Of a DNA stretch of 64,000 nucleotides, positions 23,368 through 31,416 are shown one piece after another. Origin of the DNA: Microbacterium sp. LWO13-1.2 (lineage in GTDB: Bacteria > Actinomycetota > Actinomycetes > Actinomycetales > Microbacteriaceae); NCBI RefSeq assembly GCF_038397725.1, contig NZ_CP151634.1, positions 62,001 through 126,000 on the forward strand. The letters run 5' to 3'. Made by a program: the position numbers and the translations under genes. Position 1 is the first letter of the stretch; the number at the start of each line of letters is the position of its first letter. The notes beneath the pieces were generated by a model. That model searched no databases. It was not told the DNA's origin and saw nothing but the letters and a program-made list of their open reading frames with translations.

Positions 23368-25839
23368 TCAGAATCCTGCGCCGTGGGCTTGAAAAGGGGC
23401 CACGATCCCCGTCTCTTCGGCCGCGCGCGCAAGCGACTCGGCTGGCACCATGCCGGCGGCGAGCCGCTCGTGCATCGCGGCGAGCAGATCGCATGCGACG
23501 TCATCGGCGACCACAACGGGAGACGCGATGACGCAGCGCGTACCGGCGTGCAGCCATGCTCGAGTCATCCCGATGGCTTCTTCGCCCCATCGGACGGACG
23601 AACGGCCGAGCTCACATGCCGAGAGCACCACCGTGTCGGGGACCTTCGGAATGAGGTCGATGTCATAGCCGAAGAGCGCGCCGTCGGTGAGTTCGAGGCC
23701 GGAGAACAGCGGGTTCTCGGCCGAGTGCCTGCCGTGCGCCGCGATATGGAGGGTGCCGACCGTCGAAGCGAGCTTCTCGGTCTCGTCGACGGTCGCCGCC
23801 TCCGGAGGAAGAACGGTTGCCCCGTTCCAGGCTGACGCCGCTCGCGCGATCTCCTCCGGGCCACGCGAGATACGGGGGCCGACGACGAAGCCCACCCCCG
23901 GCGCGGCCCCTCCCCGCCGGTCGGCGACCCATTGGCTCGCCGATGTCGCGATCGTGAACGCTCTGCGGCGCATTCCCGGCAGCATCCCCCACGGGATCCC
24001 GCCCAGGACGCCGGGCACGGTGATCGCGACGCGCCTCTCGCCGATGGTTTCCACGATCGGCTCGACGAGCACCGACGACAGCGCTGCCAACCGCTGTTCG
24101 AGCGACTCCCGCACGACCGGCACCATCGGTCCCGAGCGAACCGATGCGCTGACGTCGAGGTCTGCGCGCAGCCCCGCATAGGCAGTACTGATGCGCGCCC
24201 AGGGACCGATCTCGATCACCCTGGCCAGATCGTCGGTCACAGCGAGCGCCGTGATGCTCGTGCCGTCGAAGACGTAGGTGACGAGCGCCGTGTCCACCGC
24301 GAGGGTCGAGCGAAGGTCTTCGAGTGCGATGCGATCCCGTGACCCCGCCGCACCGGTCGAAGACCACTGCCGACGGCGGACCCGCTCGCTCAGCTCGGCG
24401 GCACGAGGCGATGCGAGCCAGTCGCCCGCTCCGGACTCGGAGCGCAGCATCCGAAGCTCGGCGAGATCCGCGGCCAGCGCCTCATCCCGCGGCGGACGCA
24501 CCGGAATCGTCTGTTGACTGAGGTGCCGAGCGCGCTCCGACCAGTCGAATACGACGTCGGGCCGCCGCGAACGCACGGCGGATCTGAGCCCGGCGAAGAT
24601 CAACCCGCCGCCGTGCATCACGAGCGACGTCGCGAGGTCGAGGCTGCCGAACGACCGCTGCCATTCGGCGAGCGCGTCCAGGCCCGTGGCAGCATGCCGT
24701 CTCGCGCCGGACTCGTTTCCGCGCGCCGCAGCGCGAGCGGATCGCACTTCGTGTGCAAGCAGGCGCACCTGCAGCGGAGCATCGGCCGGCGTGCGGATGG
24801 CTGCCGGCGGTGCCGCCGGATGCGGGTGGTCCGCGAGCCGGAGCTCTCGAGTCAACCGCAGCGCCTCTGCGTCGGCACGCAGGTCTCTCGCCTGGAGCGC
24901 CGCGATGACGGCGTCCGCCTCGGCGACCGCGGCTGCCGGCACGCGCCGCCGCTCGCCGGAGTGCTCGGCCACGGGCGCGAGCTGCGCGCGCAGACGCAGG
25001 GCGTCGGCGCGCAGCGCCCACCACTCACTGCTGATCCCCCGGAACGTGCGGGCGGCGACGGTCGCGGTCGCCGCCGCTCGCACGGGCGTGTGCGTGAGAA
25101 GAGACCGCGCCAGGTGGAACTGCGCCTCACCCTTCGCCTGCCGCATGCGGTTCGCGGCGAAGACGCCGACCACCCGTTCGAGGCTCTGCTCCGCTTCGCG
25201 AGCGAGTCCGGCATCCCGGAGCACTTCTGCGCGGTCGAGGTCGCAGATGGCGGCGTTGACAGCGGAGGCCGCGGCGAGCGCACCCCTGGCCTCCCCCATC
25301 GTCTCGAGCGCCACGATGAGGTCGCCCTCGAGCAGCGCGATATAACCGGCATTGTGCATGGCCATCGCCCGCTCGACCTCACCCCCGACCGTCTGGTAGT
25401 CGCTGGCCGCCGCTTCGACGTCGGCACGCGCCGCCGCCAGATGTCCGGCCTGGCTGTGCGCGACACTGCGATTGACCAGCATCGGCGCCCGATACTCCAC
25501 CTCGTCGCGGATCCCCGCGATCCCCCGGTCCAGGAGGGCGACCGCCTCATCGAGCGCGCCTCTCTCCAGCGCGAGGAGACCGAGCTGGCCGTAGACGATC
25601 GCCGCGGTGCCATCCGACACCCCGGGAAGCGCGAGCGCCTGCTGGCACAGCTGCGCAGCGGCATCCGGATCACCCTGGCGGATCGTCAGCGCGGCGAGCG
25701 AACCCGCAATGCGAGCACGCAGATCCGGGTCGTCGGTGCGCTGGCCCGCGAGGAGCAGCACCCGCCGCGCAGCAGCGTTCTGCCCCGCGTTCAGGTGGGC
25801 GCGACCCCGACGGTGCAGCTCTGCGGCGGATAGCCTCAT
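23368..25839 (-). CDS. TPR-CHAT caspase-like protein
   Basis: An 823-residue soluble protein. Residues about 1-330 are helical hairpins of TPR type (for example AARRVLLLAGQRTDDPDL and GQLGLLALERGALDEAVALL). Residues about 560-820 form a CHAT domain, a caspase/separase-fold Cys peptidase. The catalytic dyad is intact: H702 in LHIAAHGRH and C742 in VVLSACELG, 40 residues apart. No signal peptide. TPR-CHAT proteins in other bacteria act in defence or cell-death pathways, including Csx29 of type III-E CRISPR. It is last in a seven-gene protease operon, 20 bases after a subtilisin gene. Its substrate is unknown. Confidence 0.88.
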   Translation of the reverse strand: MRLSAAELHRRGRAHLNAGQNAAARRVLLLAGQRTDDPDLRARIAGSLAALTIRQGDPDAAAQLCQQALALPGVSDGTAAIVYGQLGLLALERGALDEAVALLDRGIAGIRDEVEYRAPMLVNRSVAHSQAGHLAAARADVEAAASDYQTVGGEVERAMAMHNAGYIALLEGDLIVALETMGEARGALAAASAVNAAICDLDRAEVLRDAGLAREAEQSLERVVGVFAANRMRQAKGEAQFHLARSLLTHTPVRAAATATVAARTFRGISSEWWALRADALRLRAQLAPVAEHSGERRRVPAAAVAEADAVIAALQARDLRADAEALRLTRELRLADHPHPAAPPAAIRTPADAPLQVRLLAHEVRSARAAARGNESGARRHAATGLDALAEWQRSFGSLDLATSLVMHGGGLIFAGLRSAVRSRRPDVVFDWSERARHLSQQTIPVRPPRDEALAADLAELRMLRSESGAGDWLASPRAAELSERVRRRQWSSTGAAGSRDRIALEDLRSTLAVDTALVTYVFDGTSITALAVTDDLARVIEIGPWARISTAYAGLRADLDVSASVRSGPMVPVVRESLEQRLAALSSVLVEPIVETIGERRVAITVPGVLGGIPWGMLPGMRRRAFTIATSASQWVADRRGGAAPGVGFVVGPRISRGPEEIARAASAWNGATVLPPEAATVDETEKLASTVGTLHIAAHGRHSAENPLFSGLELTDGALFGYDIDLIPKVPDTVVLSACELGRSSVRWGEEAIGMTRAWLHAGTRCVIASPVVVADDVACDLLAAMHERLAAGMVPAESLARAAEETGIVAPFQAHGAGF

Positions 25840-25859
25840 GCATTCAGGATGGCGGGTGG

Positions 25860-27383
25860 TCAGTCCATCCGCGAGTGGTCCTGTGCGGTGAGTTCCTTCA
25901 CCACGCTCTTCTTCGCCGCATCAGGACTCTCGCCGGCCACGATTCGCGCCGCGATCCGCCCGGCGACCACGGGAGCCGCGAACGACGTGCCGCTCCACAC
26001 CCCGAACCCTCCCCGGAAGTCGTCGACGTCGAGCGTCTCCCGACGATGCCCGTGGCCGTCATCCCTCGTGCCCGCCTGGATGCCGCCCTCGAAGGTGATC
26101 GGCACCGTGGAGAGCAGCGAGACACCGGGGGCGTACACCTCGACCCAGTCCCCGATGTTGGAGAACAACGCGATGGAGCGGTCGGATGGGTTGAGCGCGC
26201 CGACCGACACATGACGGCCGGGATCGTTCGAGGGGATCGCGGCCGGGTACGTCGGCCTCGACGTTGCTTCATTCCCCGCGGAGCATACGACGACGCAGTC
26301 CCGCATGCGGATCTCGTCGAGGAGCCTCTTGAGCTCGGACACGGTGTCCGGGTCATCGGGTGTCTCGTGGTGAAAGCTGAACGACAGATTCAGCACCGCG
26401 ACCTTCGAGCCACCTCGCTTCGATTCGAGGGCGCTGTCGTCCATGAACTCGACGAGCCGGCCCAGCGCTCCGATCAGGTCGCTCTCGAGGATGACCCCCT
26501 CGCCGTCGGCGACACGTACCGGAAGGATCAACGCGTCGGGGCATTCCTGGTGGATGATTCCGGCGATGAAGGTGCCATGCCCGGCGGCATCGTCGAAGAT
26601 GCCGTCGAGCGGCTCGGCGAGCGACGGTGTGCGCTCCGGATTCGTCGGCGATTCCGGCTCGATGCCGATCGGTTCGCCGGCGCCGAGGCGCGGCTCGATG
26701 ACGGCATCCTTCAGCCACGGGTGTTCTCCCCAGCCGGTGTCGAAGACCGCGACGATGGGACGGATCGCATCAGGATGGCGGCGGGTCGGCTTCGCCCCGA
26801 GGTAGGTCACCGGCTGCAGGCCGCCGGAGCCGAGCTCGCCGTAGCTCCCGATGCCGACTGTCCCCGCGTTCGCCTTGAACGGATTCGCTTTGAACGGATT
26901 CGCTTTGAACGGGTTGGCTTTGAACGGGTTCAGACCGATGGGGTCGGTCGTGAGGACGTGGTTCAGACTGATCCCGCGTTTCCCCCAGCCGGTGCGTCGC
27001 GCCTGCCGCAGCAGCGCCCACGCGTCGGGTGTCGCGACGACGTGCTCCGCCTCCTTGGCCATACCCAGGCGGAGACGCACGGACCTGCTCACGCCACGAG
27101 ATCGCGGAATCGGCATGCCTCTCTGGGGGTCGATGCGGGGGTCTTCGATGTTTCCGCCGCTCTCGCCGGCGTCCACCGTCCATCCCGACTTCTCCGCAAG
27201 CGCCCGCAGCCTCTCGACCGCGCGGGCGTCCGCCTCGCCGGTATCGACCAGAAGCTCGTCGGAGACGTACAACGCCGGGAAGACGGTGCCCGGCACCTCA
27301 CCAGAGGGGTCCAGCAGCGTGAACCGCCTGACCTTCCGCCAGTCATCGGGATTCCGCCTGGTCTCCACGCCCTGATCGCTCAC
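25860..27383 (-). CDS. Cytosolic S8 (subtilisin-like) peptidase with NPFKA repeats
   Basis: A 507-residue S8 peptidase. The triad is D215 (VAVFDTGWG), H269 (GHGTFIAGI) and S467 (SGTSFAAPV), all intact; the oxyanion Asn is in VCSAGNEA. The first 200 residues are an N-terminal region with no signal peptide, so the enzyme should act inside the cell. Around residues 150-172 the linker before the catalytic domain repeats NPFKA four times, from 15-base tandem repeats, right after GLNPFKA. It lies 20 bases before the CHAT gene and 13 bases after the 158-residue gene. Confidence 0.9.
   Translation of the reverse strand: MSDQGVETRRNPDDWRKVRRFTLLDPSGEVPGTVFPALYVSDELLVDTGEADARAVERLRALAEKSGWTVDAGESGGNIEDPRIDPQRGMPIPRSRGVSRSVRLRLGMAKEAEHVVATPDAWALLRQARRTGWGKRGISLNHVLTTDPIGLNPFKANPFKANPFKANPFKANAGTVGIGSYGELGSGGLQPVTYLGAKPTRRHPDAIRPIVAVFDTGWGEHPWLKDAVIEPRLGAGEPIGIEPESPTNPERTPSLAEPLDGIFDDAAGHGTFIAGIIHQECPDALILPVRVADGEGVILESDLIGALGRLVEFMDDSALESKRGGSKVAVLNLSFSFHHETPDDPDTVSELKRLLDEIRMRDCVVVCSAGNEATSRPTYPAAIPSNDPGRHVSVGALNPSDRSIALFSNIGDWVEVYAPGVSLLSTVPITFEGGIQAGTRDDGHGHRRETLDVDDFRGGFGVWSGTSFAAPVVAGRIAARIVAGESPDAAKKSVVKELTAQDHSRMD
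26875..26931 (-). repeat. 15-bp tandem repeat coding for NPFKA
   Basis: Three complete 15-base units (TTGAACGGATTCGCT twice, then TTGAACGGGTTGGCT) and a partial fourth, read on the plus strand. They code for four NPFKA steps in the S8 peptidase linker. Confidence 0.9.
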
Positions 27384-27396
27384 GTCGGCTCCTCAC

Positions 27397-27873
27397 TCAC
27401 ACTTCGAATTGGGGGGTCTGGAATTCGTGCAGCTCGCCGTCAGCGGCCCGCACCACGATGCGCATCCTGGAGACGCCTGCGGGTATCGAGTCGAACTCGA
27501 AGCGCCCGTTGTCGCCGGCGCCGGCCGACCAGTCGCGCTCCCCCTGCGTGAGGCGGATGGCGAGAGCCTCGGCGTCCACCCACCCGTCGATACGCCTTGA
27601 GCCGTCTTCGGTCGCTGTCACGTGCAGCAGCACGCTGGTCTTCCCGTCGCTGAACTGCAGCGTCGCGGTGTCGGCTTCACCGCGGATCACCGCGAGCGGT
27701 GATCCCTCGACGAGCGTCAGCAGTTCATACGCGCGAGACACGTCCTCGACAGCGACGGCCGCGACCATCCGGTCGACGAGGTCGTCCGGTTCGGGATCCG
27801 CCTCCCGCCACATCTCGCGAAGCCGCGCGAACAGCGCGACCTCGGGGCCTTGGCCCTCATCGTTCATGCTCAT
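27397..27873 (-). CDS. 158-residue protein coupled to the sigma factor
   Basis: It starts at the ATG at 27873 after GGGGAGGAAG, and its ATG overlaps the TGA of the sigma gene (ATGA). The N-terminal half is helical (EVALFARLREMWREADPEPD, then DLVDRMVAAVAVEDVSRAYE). The C-terminal half is a beta sandwich-like run (ATLQFSDGKTSVLLHVTATE, RFEFDSIPAGVSRMRIVVRA) that ends ELHEFQTPQFEV. No membrane segment and no Cys. Position suggests an anti-sigma or adaptor protein, but no anti-sigma fold is recognised. Confidence 0.65.
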   Translation of the reverse strand: MSMNDEGQGPEVALFARLREMWREADPEPDDLVDRMVAAVAVEDVSRAYELLTLVEGSPLAVIRGEADTATLQFSDGKTSVLLHVTATEDGSRRIDGWVDAEALAIRLTQGERDWSAGAGDNGRFEFDSIPAGVSRMRIVVRAADGELHEFQTPQFEV

Positions 27874-28478
27874 GATCTTCCTCCCCAGCCGTCGCCCTCG
27901 AGCAGGGCGCGGAGCTTGCCCAGACAGCGCTGGCGCGTCGGTCCGATGGACCCGATCGGCATTCTGAGATCTGCAGCGATGTGGGCGTAGTCGGGTCGTT
28001 CCTCGAACGCGATGACCCGCAGCAGTCGCTGGCATCGTGCGTCGAGCGTTCCGACGCTGATCCACAGGCGACGACGGTCGTCCTCCACCTCCGCGCTCTG
28101 CTCGGCCGACTCCTGCGGGGGCAGGTGGTACTCGAGCGCGTCCACTTCGGTCGCGTCGTCGCGCCGGTGCCCTTTGCCCACTCGCCACGCCTCGCGGCGC
28201 GCGCACATCGTCAACCACCCCGAGATCGCCAGCGGCTCGATGATCGACTCGTGCCTGCGGACGAGCGTCAGCCACGTCGTCTGCACGACGTCCTGCGCGA
28301 GGGCGGCGTCGAGCCCGTAGGCGCGCACGACATGCCACAGCGAAGGAGTCATGAGCCGCACGAGCTCGTCCATCGCGCTGCCGTCGCCGTCACGCCAGCG
28401 TACGAAGAGGGAGCCCGCGCGTTCCCAGCGCGCGGGCTCGGTGGAATCGACCGCGTCAACGGTGCCCTCCTGCGTCAT
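27870..28478 (-). CDS. ECF-like sigma factor of the protease operon
   Basis: About 202 residues from the ATG at 28478 (MTQEGTVDAVDSTEPARWER); the frame also has an ATG at 28533. Region 2 is FVRWRDGDGSAMDELVRLMT, then GLDAALAQDVVQTTWLTLVR and ISGWLTMCARREAWRV; region 4 is LRVIAFEERPDYAHIAADLR, then MPIGSIGPTRQRCLGKLRAL. This is the ECF type found in actinobacteria, here embedded among peptidase genes. It probably controls its own operon. No promoter motif was identified with confidence. Confidence 0.85.
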   Translation of the reverse strand: MTQEGTVDAVDSTEPARWERAGSLFVRWRDGDGSAMDELVRLMTPSLWHVVRAYGLDAALAQDVVQTTWLTLVRRHESIIEPLAISGWLTMCARREAWRVGKGHRRDDATEVDALEYHLPPQESAEQSAEVEDDRRRLWISVGTLDARCQRLLRVIAFEERPDYAHIAADLRMPIGSIGPTRQRCLGKLRALLEGDGWGGRS

Positions 28479-28564
28479 ACGGTCAATTGTGTCCACAGCG
28501 AGGAGAGAGCGATAGGGCGGTGCCTGATACATGGCCAAACGTCCAATTCTCCGGTGACACCGAT

Positions 28565-28852
28565 TCAGTTGGACGGCGCGGCTCCGACATCGATGGCGAG
28601 CCATCGCCGGATGACGTCGCCGTTCTCGTCGTCCCAGTCGGGTTCGGTGAGCGCCCATCGATGCATGAAACGTGCCGCCACATCGCGGTGCAGCCCGGCC
28701 TCGAGAACTTCGGCGAGCGCCTCCGCCTCCGCGAACTGCAGACTGCAGATGACTTCCTGGGCTCCCTGGGATCCGCTGAGGAGTTCTCGGAAGGTGCGGG
28801 CCAGTCGGTTGACGGCCTGCTCGAGACTCTCCGCGGCGACGGTGGTGTTCAT
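28565..28852 (-). CDS. 95-residue helical protein
   Basis: It starts at the ATG at 28852 after AGGAGGTC. The sequence is helix-rich (ESLEQAVNRLARTFRELLSG, EALAEVLEAGLHRDVAARFM) and ends with an acidic patch (TEPDWDDENGDVIRRWLAID). One Cys, no membrane segment. It lies between the M14-VWA gene and the sigma gene on the same strand, gaps 105 and 86 bases. No family recognised; a small adaptor or inhibitor is possible. Confidence 0.6.
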   Translation of the reverse strand: MNTTVAAESLEQAVNRLARTFRELLSGSQGAQEVICSLQFAEAEALAEVLEAGLHRDVAARFMHRWALTEPDWDDENGDVIRRWLAIDVGAAPSN

Positions 28853-28957
28853 GATTCGACCTCCTGGACGTTGATGAGGTGGAGCATCCTGTGCGCCTCC
28901 ACATAAGAGAAGAGGGCGCAGGGCGCCTCGCGATACAACATCGGGAGGCATCCCTGT

Positions 28958-31411
28958 TCAGACCACCCGGACGCTCCGCCTGACCACGCGCACGAAGGGC
29001 GAACCGCAGGGGAGGCGACCTTCGATGCGGATGCTCACGCTCGAGAAGCCCGGTGGTAGCACAGCGCCCGTCCCGTCCCAGGTCAGGTGGCGCGGCCGCA
29101 GGCGGGCGTGCTTCGCGAGGATGCCCTGGAGCTTCTCGGACTCGCGGTCAGGGTCGAGATTCTCCGGAAGCAGGAGGCGCGGGTGCGCGACCGATGCGAC
29201 GCTGACTCGGGGTGCGGTGAGCGGATGCTTCTCGAATCGCGCCCGCACCTCCAGTGTCGACGACTGTCCCTCCTTGAGCACGTCCGGCAGCCGGAGCTTC
29301 AGACGCAGCGGCGACCGGACGAAGGCGGCGACCGCACTCGCCACGGGTCGCGCGAACCGCTGGCCGCGATCGCCGCGGTCACCCCGCGCGCCGCGCAGGA
29401 GCCGCCAGATTCCGACGGCGGGGCGGAGGACGGTGACGTTGACGTATCCGTCGCCTCCGCTCATCCGCACGCCCCAGTCATCCACGCGAACTGCCCGTCC
29501 GGAGGGCGAGATCAGCACCACCCGCCCGAGCGTGCCCGACGACGTCGAGACGCTCACCGTGAGCTCATCGGCATCCGGCTCGACCGGAATGTCGATCGTC
29601 GGCGCACTGTCGATCCGGTTGACCACGAGACCCTGATCGGTGAGACCCGCGCGCATGTCGTTGTAGGCGAGGTGCAGGTCGAGTGCAGTGGGACTGTTGA
29701 GGAACAGCCCGCCGGTGGACGTCGCGATCGACTGCAGGAGCGGGGCGTCTGCGGCGGGGCCGAGCGCGACGGTGTAGACGCGGAGGCCCGCGGGAAGCGC
29801 GGCGAGCGCCGTCGCGACCGTCGGGTCGACGTTCTGGAACCCGTCGGAGACGAGCAGCACCGCGCGGGGTGCCGCGGCGCCGGTCAGCTCGCCGGCCGAG
29901 GCGATCATTCCGGCGCCGATCGGGGTCCAGCCGCCGAAGGCGATGCCGTCGACCGCGGCCCTCATCGTCGCCGCGTCACCCGGATCATCGAGCAGCGTGA
30001 GCGGCGCCTCCACCCGTGCGCGGTCGGCCGGCGGGGTCACCCCGGGAGCGGGGTCGGCGAAGCTGACCACGGCGGTCCTGTCGCCGAGGGACAGCAGATC
30101 GATGAACCGCTTGGCATTCTGCCGCGCCGCGGACTCGTAGCCGAAGGCGACCATGCTGCCGGTCCGGTCGATGCACTGGACGACGCTCAGCGGGGCGGGT
30201 GTCGTGACGGTGAGGGTCCTGGTCGCTTCGGCGAGCGCGCGCAGCCCGGTCGTCACCTCGGCGATGACGGGAGTCGCCTGCGCCCACGGCGGCTGGAAGT
30301 CCAGCCCGCACTCGGTGTTGAAGCCGAACACGCGATGCGCGAAGAACATGTACTCGTCGGACGGACCCGCATGGTTCGATGTCGTGCCGAGCGAGTAGGC
30401 GTTGCCGTTCACCGATTGGATCGCGGTGCGCAGCGTCGTCTCGAGCCCCGCATAGATCGCCTCATCGGCGGCTGACACCGGCTCGGATGCCACGAAACTG
30501 CCGCCGGCCGGGTTCGGACGCAGGATCTGCTCGCCGTACGAGTGCGCATCCACTCCCACGAGCACGTTCGGAAACTGCTCGAGCACCCACCGGATGTTCC
30601 GATTCTCCGCCTCCGAGAAGGCGAATGCTCCGCGGAACGTGTCGTTGCAGGAGGCGCCGGAGGAGCCTGCTCCCCCGAAGTAGACCTCATAGTTGCGGTT
30701 GTTGTCGACGCCGAAGCATCCGCCGCCGTTGTTCCGCCGGTTCTTGCGCCAGCCTGCGTCGTCATGCACCGAGAACGTCAGCCCGTCCGGATTGAGCACC
30801 GGCACGATCAGGATGTCGAGGCCGTCGACGAGCGCGGTGATCGCCTGCACTTCCGGATCGACGCTCGCCGGGTCGTAGTTGTTCAGCAGCTGCGCCGCGA
30901 ACTCGATCGCGATGAGCGGATTCATCCACTCGCGCGCGTGCGTGCCACCGATCAGCAGGATCCCCGGTTTGCTCTTGGATGCCGGGGTCGTCGTGATCCG
31001 CAGGAGCTGGACGGATGCCGGTCCCGCAGCGGATGCGAGGGAACCGTCGTATCCGAGGGTGGCCTCGGGAAGCGTGGTGAGTGCGCACAGAGTCGGATGC
31101 GCCGCCGCGAGGGCGGTGATCGCCGCCGCCACGCCGGGACCGTCGAGATACCCCGAGACGAATCCGGTCGCGATATCCGCCAGACCACCGCCCACGTCGT
31201 CACGGAGATCGCGGACCTGCAGTTCCGAGACCCGGGTGACCGGCAGCCCGAGCGTCTCGACGATGCCGATCTCGGCATCCGTCAGCACCAGGTGGAGCTC
31301 GCCGCCGACCACCATACGGTGGTCGGCGGCGATGCGGCCATCGGTGTCGAGCTGGGCGACGACGAGCAGGTTCGCCGGCGTCGCCGGTACTGTGCACCGA
31401 AAGGCAGCCAT
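28958..31411 (-). CDS. M14 carboxypeptidase fused to a VWA domain
   Basis: An 817-residue protein. The M14 zinc carboxypeptidase domain spans about residues 80-400: H158 and E161 in GTHAREW, H290 in VDAHSYG, and the general-base E367 in FNTECG are all in place. A von Willebrand A domain follows, about 408-580, with a MIDAS variant D415-R-T-G-S419 (Thr where the first Ser usually is). The C-terminus holds beta-sandwich regions. No signal peptide. The ATG at 31411 is 5 bases after the S8-II stop, so the two are coupled. A cytosolic processing enzyme with a protein-binding domain is likely. Confidence 0.88.
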   Translation of the reverse strand: MAAFRCTVPATPANLLVVAQLDTDGRIAADHRMVVGGELHLVLTDAEIGIVETLGLPVTRVSELQVRDLRDDVGGGLADIATGFVSGYLDGPGVAAAITALAAAHPTLCALTTLPEATLGYDGSLASAAGPASVQLLRITTTPASKSKPGILLIGGTHAREWMNPLIAIEFAAQLLNNYDPASVDPEVQAITALVDGLDILIVPVLNPDGLTFSVHDDAGWRKNRRNNGGGCFGVDNNRNYEVYFGGAGSSGASCNDTFRGAFAFSEAENRNIRWVLEQFPNVLVGVDAHSYGEQILRPNPAGGSFVASEPVSAADEAIYAGLETTLRTAIQSVNGNAYSLGTTSNHAGPSDEYMFFAHRVFGFNTECGLDFQPPWAQATPVIAEVTTGLRALAEATRTLTVTTPAPLSVVQCIDRTGSMVAFGYESAARQNAKRFIDLLSLGDRTAVVSFADPAPGVTPPADRARVEAPLTLLDDPGDAATMRAAVDGIAFGGWTPIGAGMIASAGELTGAAAPRAVLLVSDGFQNVDPTVATALAALPAGLRVYTVALGPAADAPLLQSIATSTGGLFLNSPTALDLHLAYNDMRAGLTDQGLVVNRIDSAPTIDIPVEPDADELTVSVSTSSGTLGRVVLISPSGRAVRVDDWGVRMSGGDGYVNVTVLRPAVGIWRLLRGARGDRGDRGQRFARPVASAVAAFVRSPLRLKLRLPDVLKEGQSSTLEVRARFEKHPLTAPRVSVASVAHPRLLLPENLDPDRESEKLQGILAKHARLRPRHLTWDGTGAVLPPGFSSVSIRIEGRLPCGSPFVRVVRRSVRVV

Positions 31412-31416
31412 GGCCG

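Noticed and set aside
23687..25833. Plus-strand frames opposite the CHAT gene
   Set aside because: Shadow frames of the TPR-CHAT gene; no ribosome sites and Arg/Ser-biased composition.
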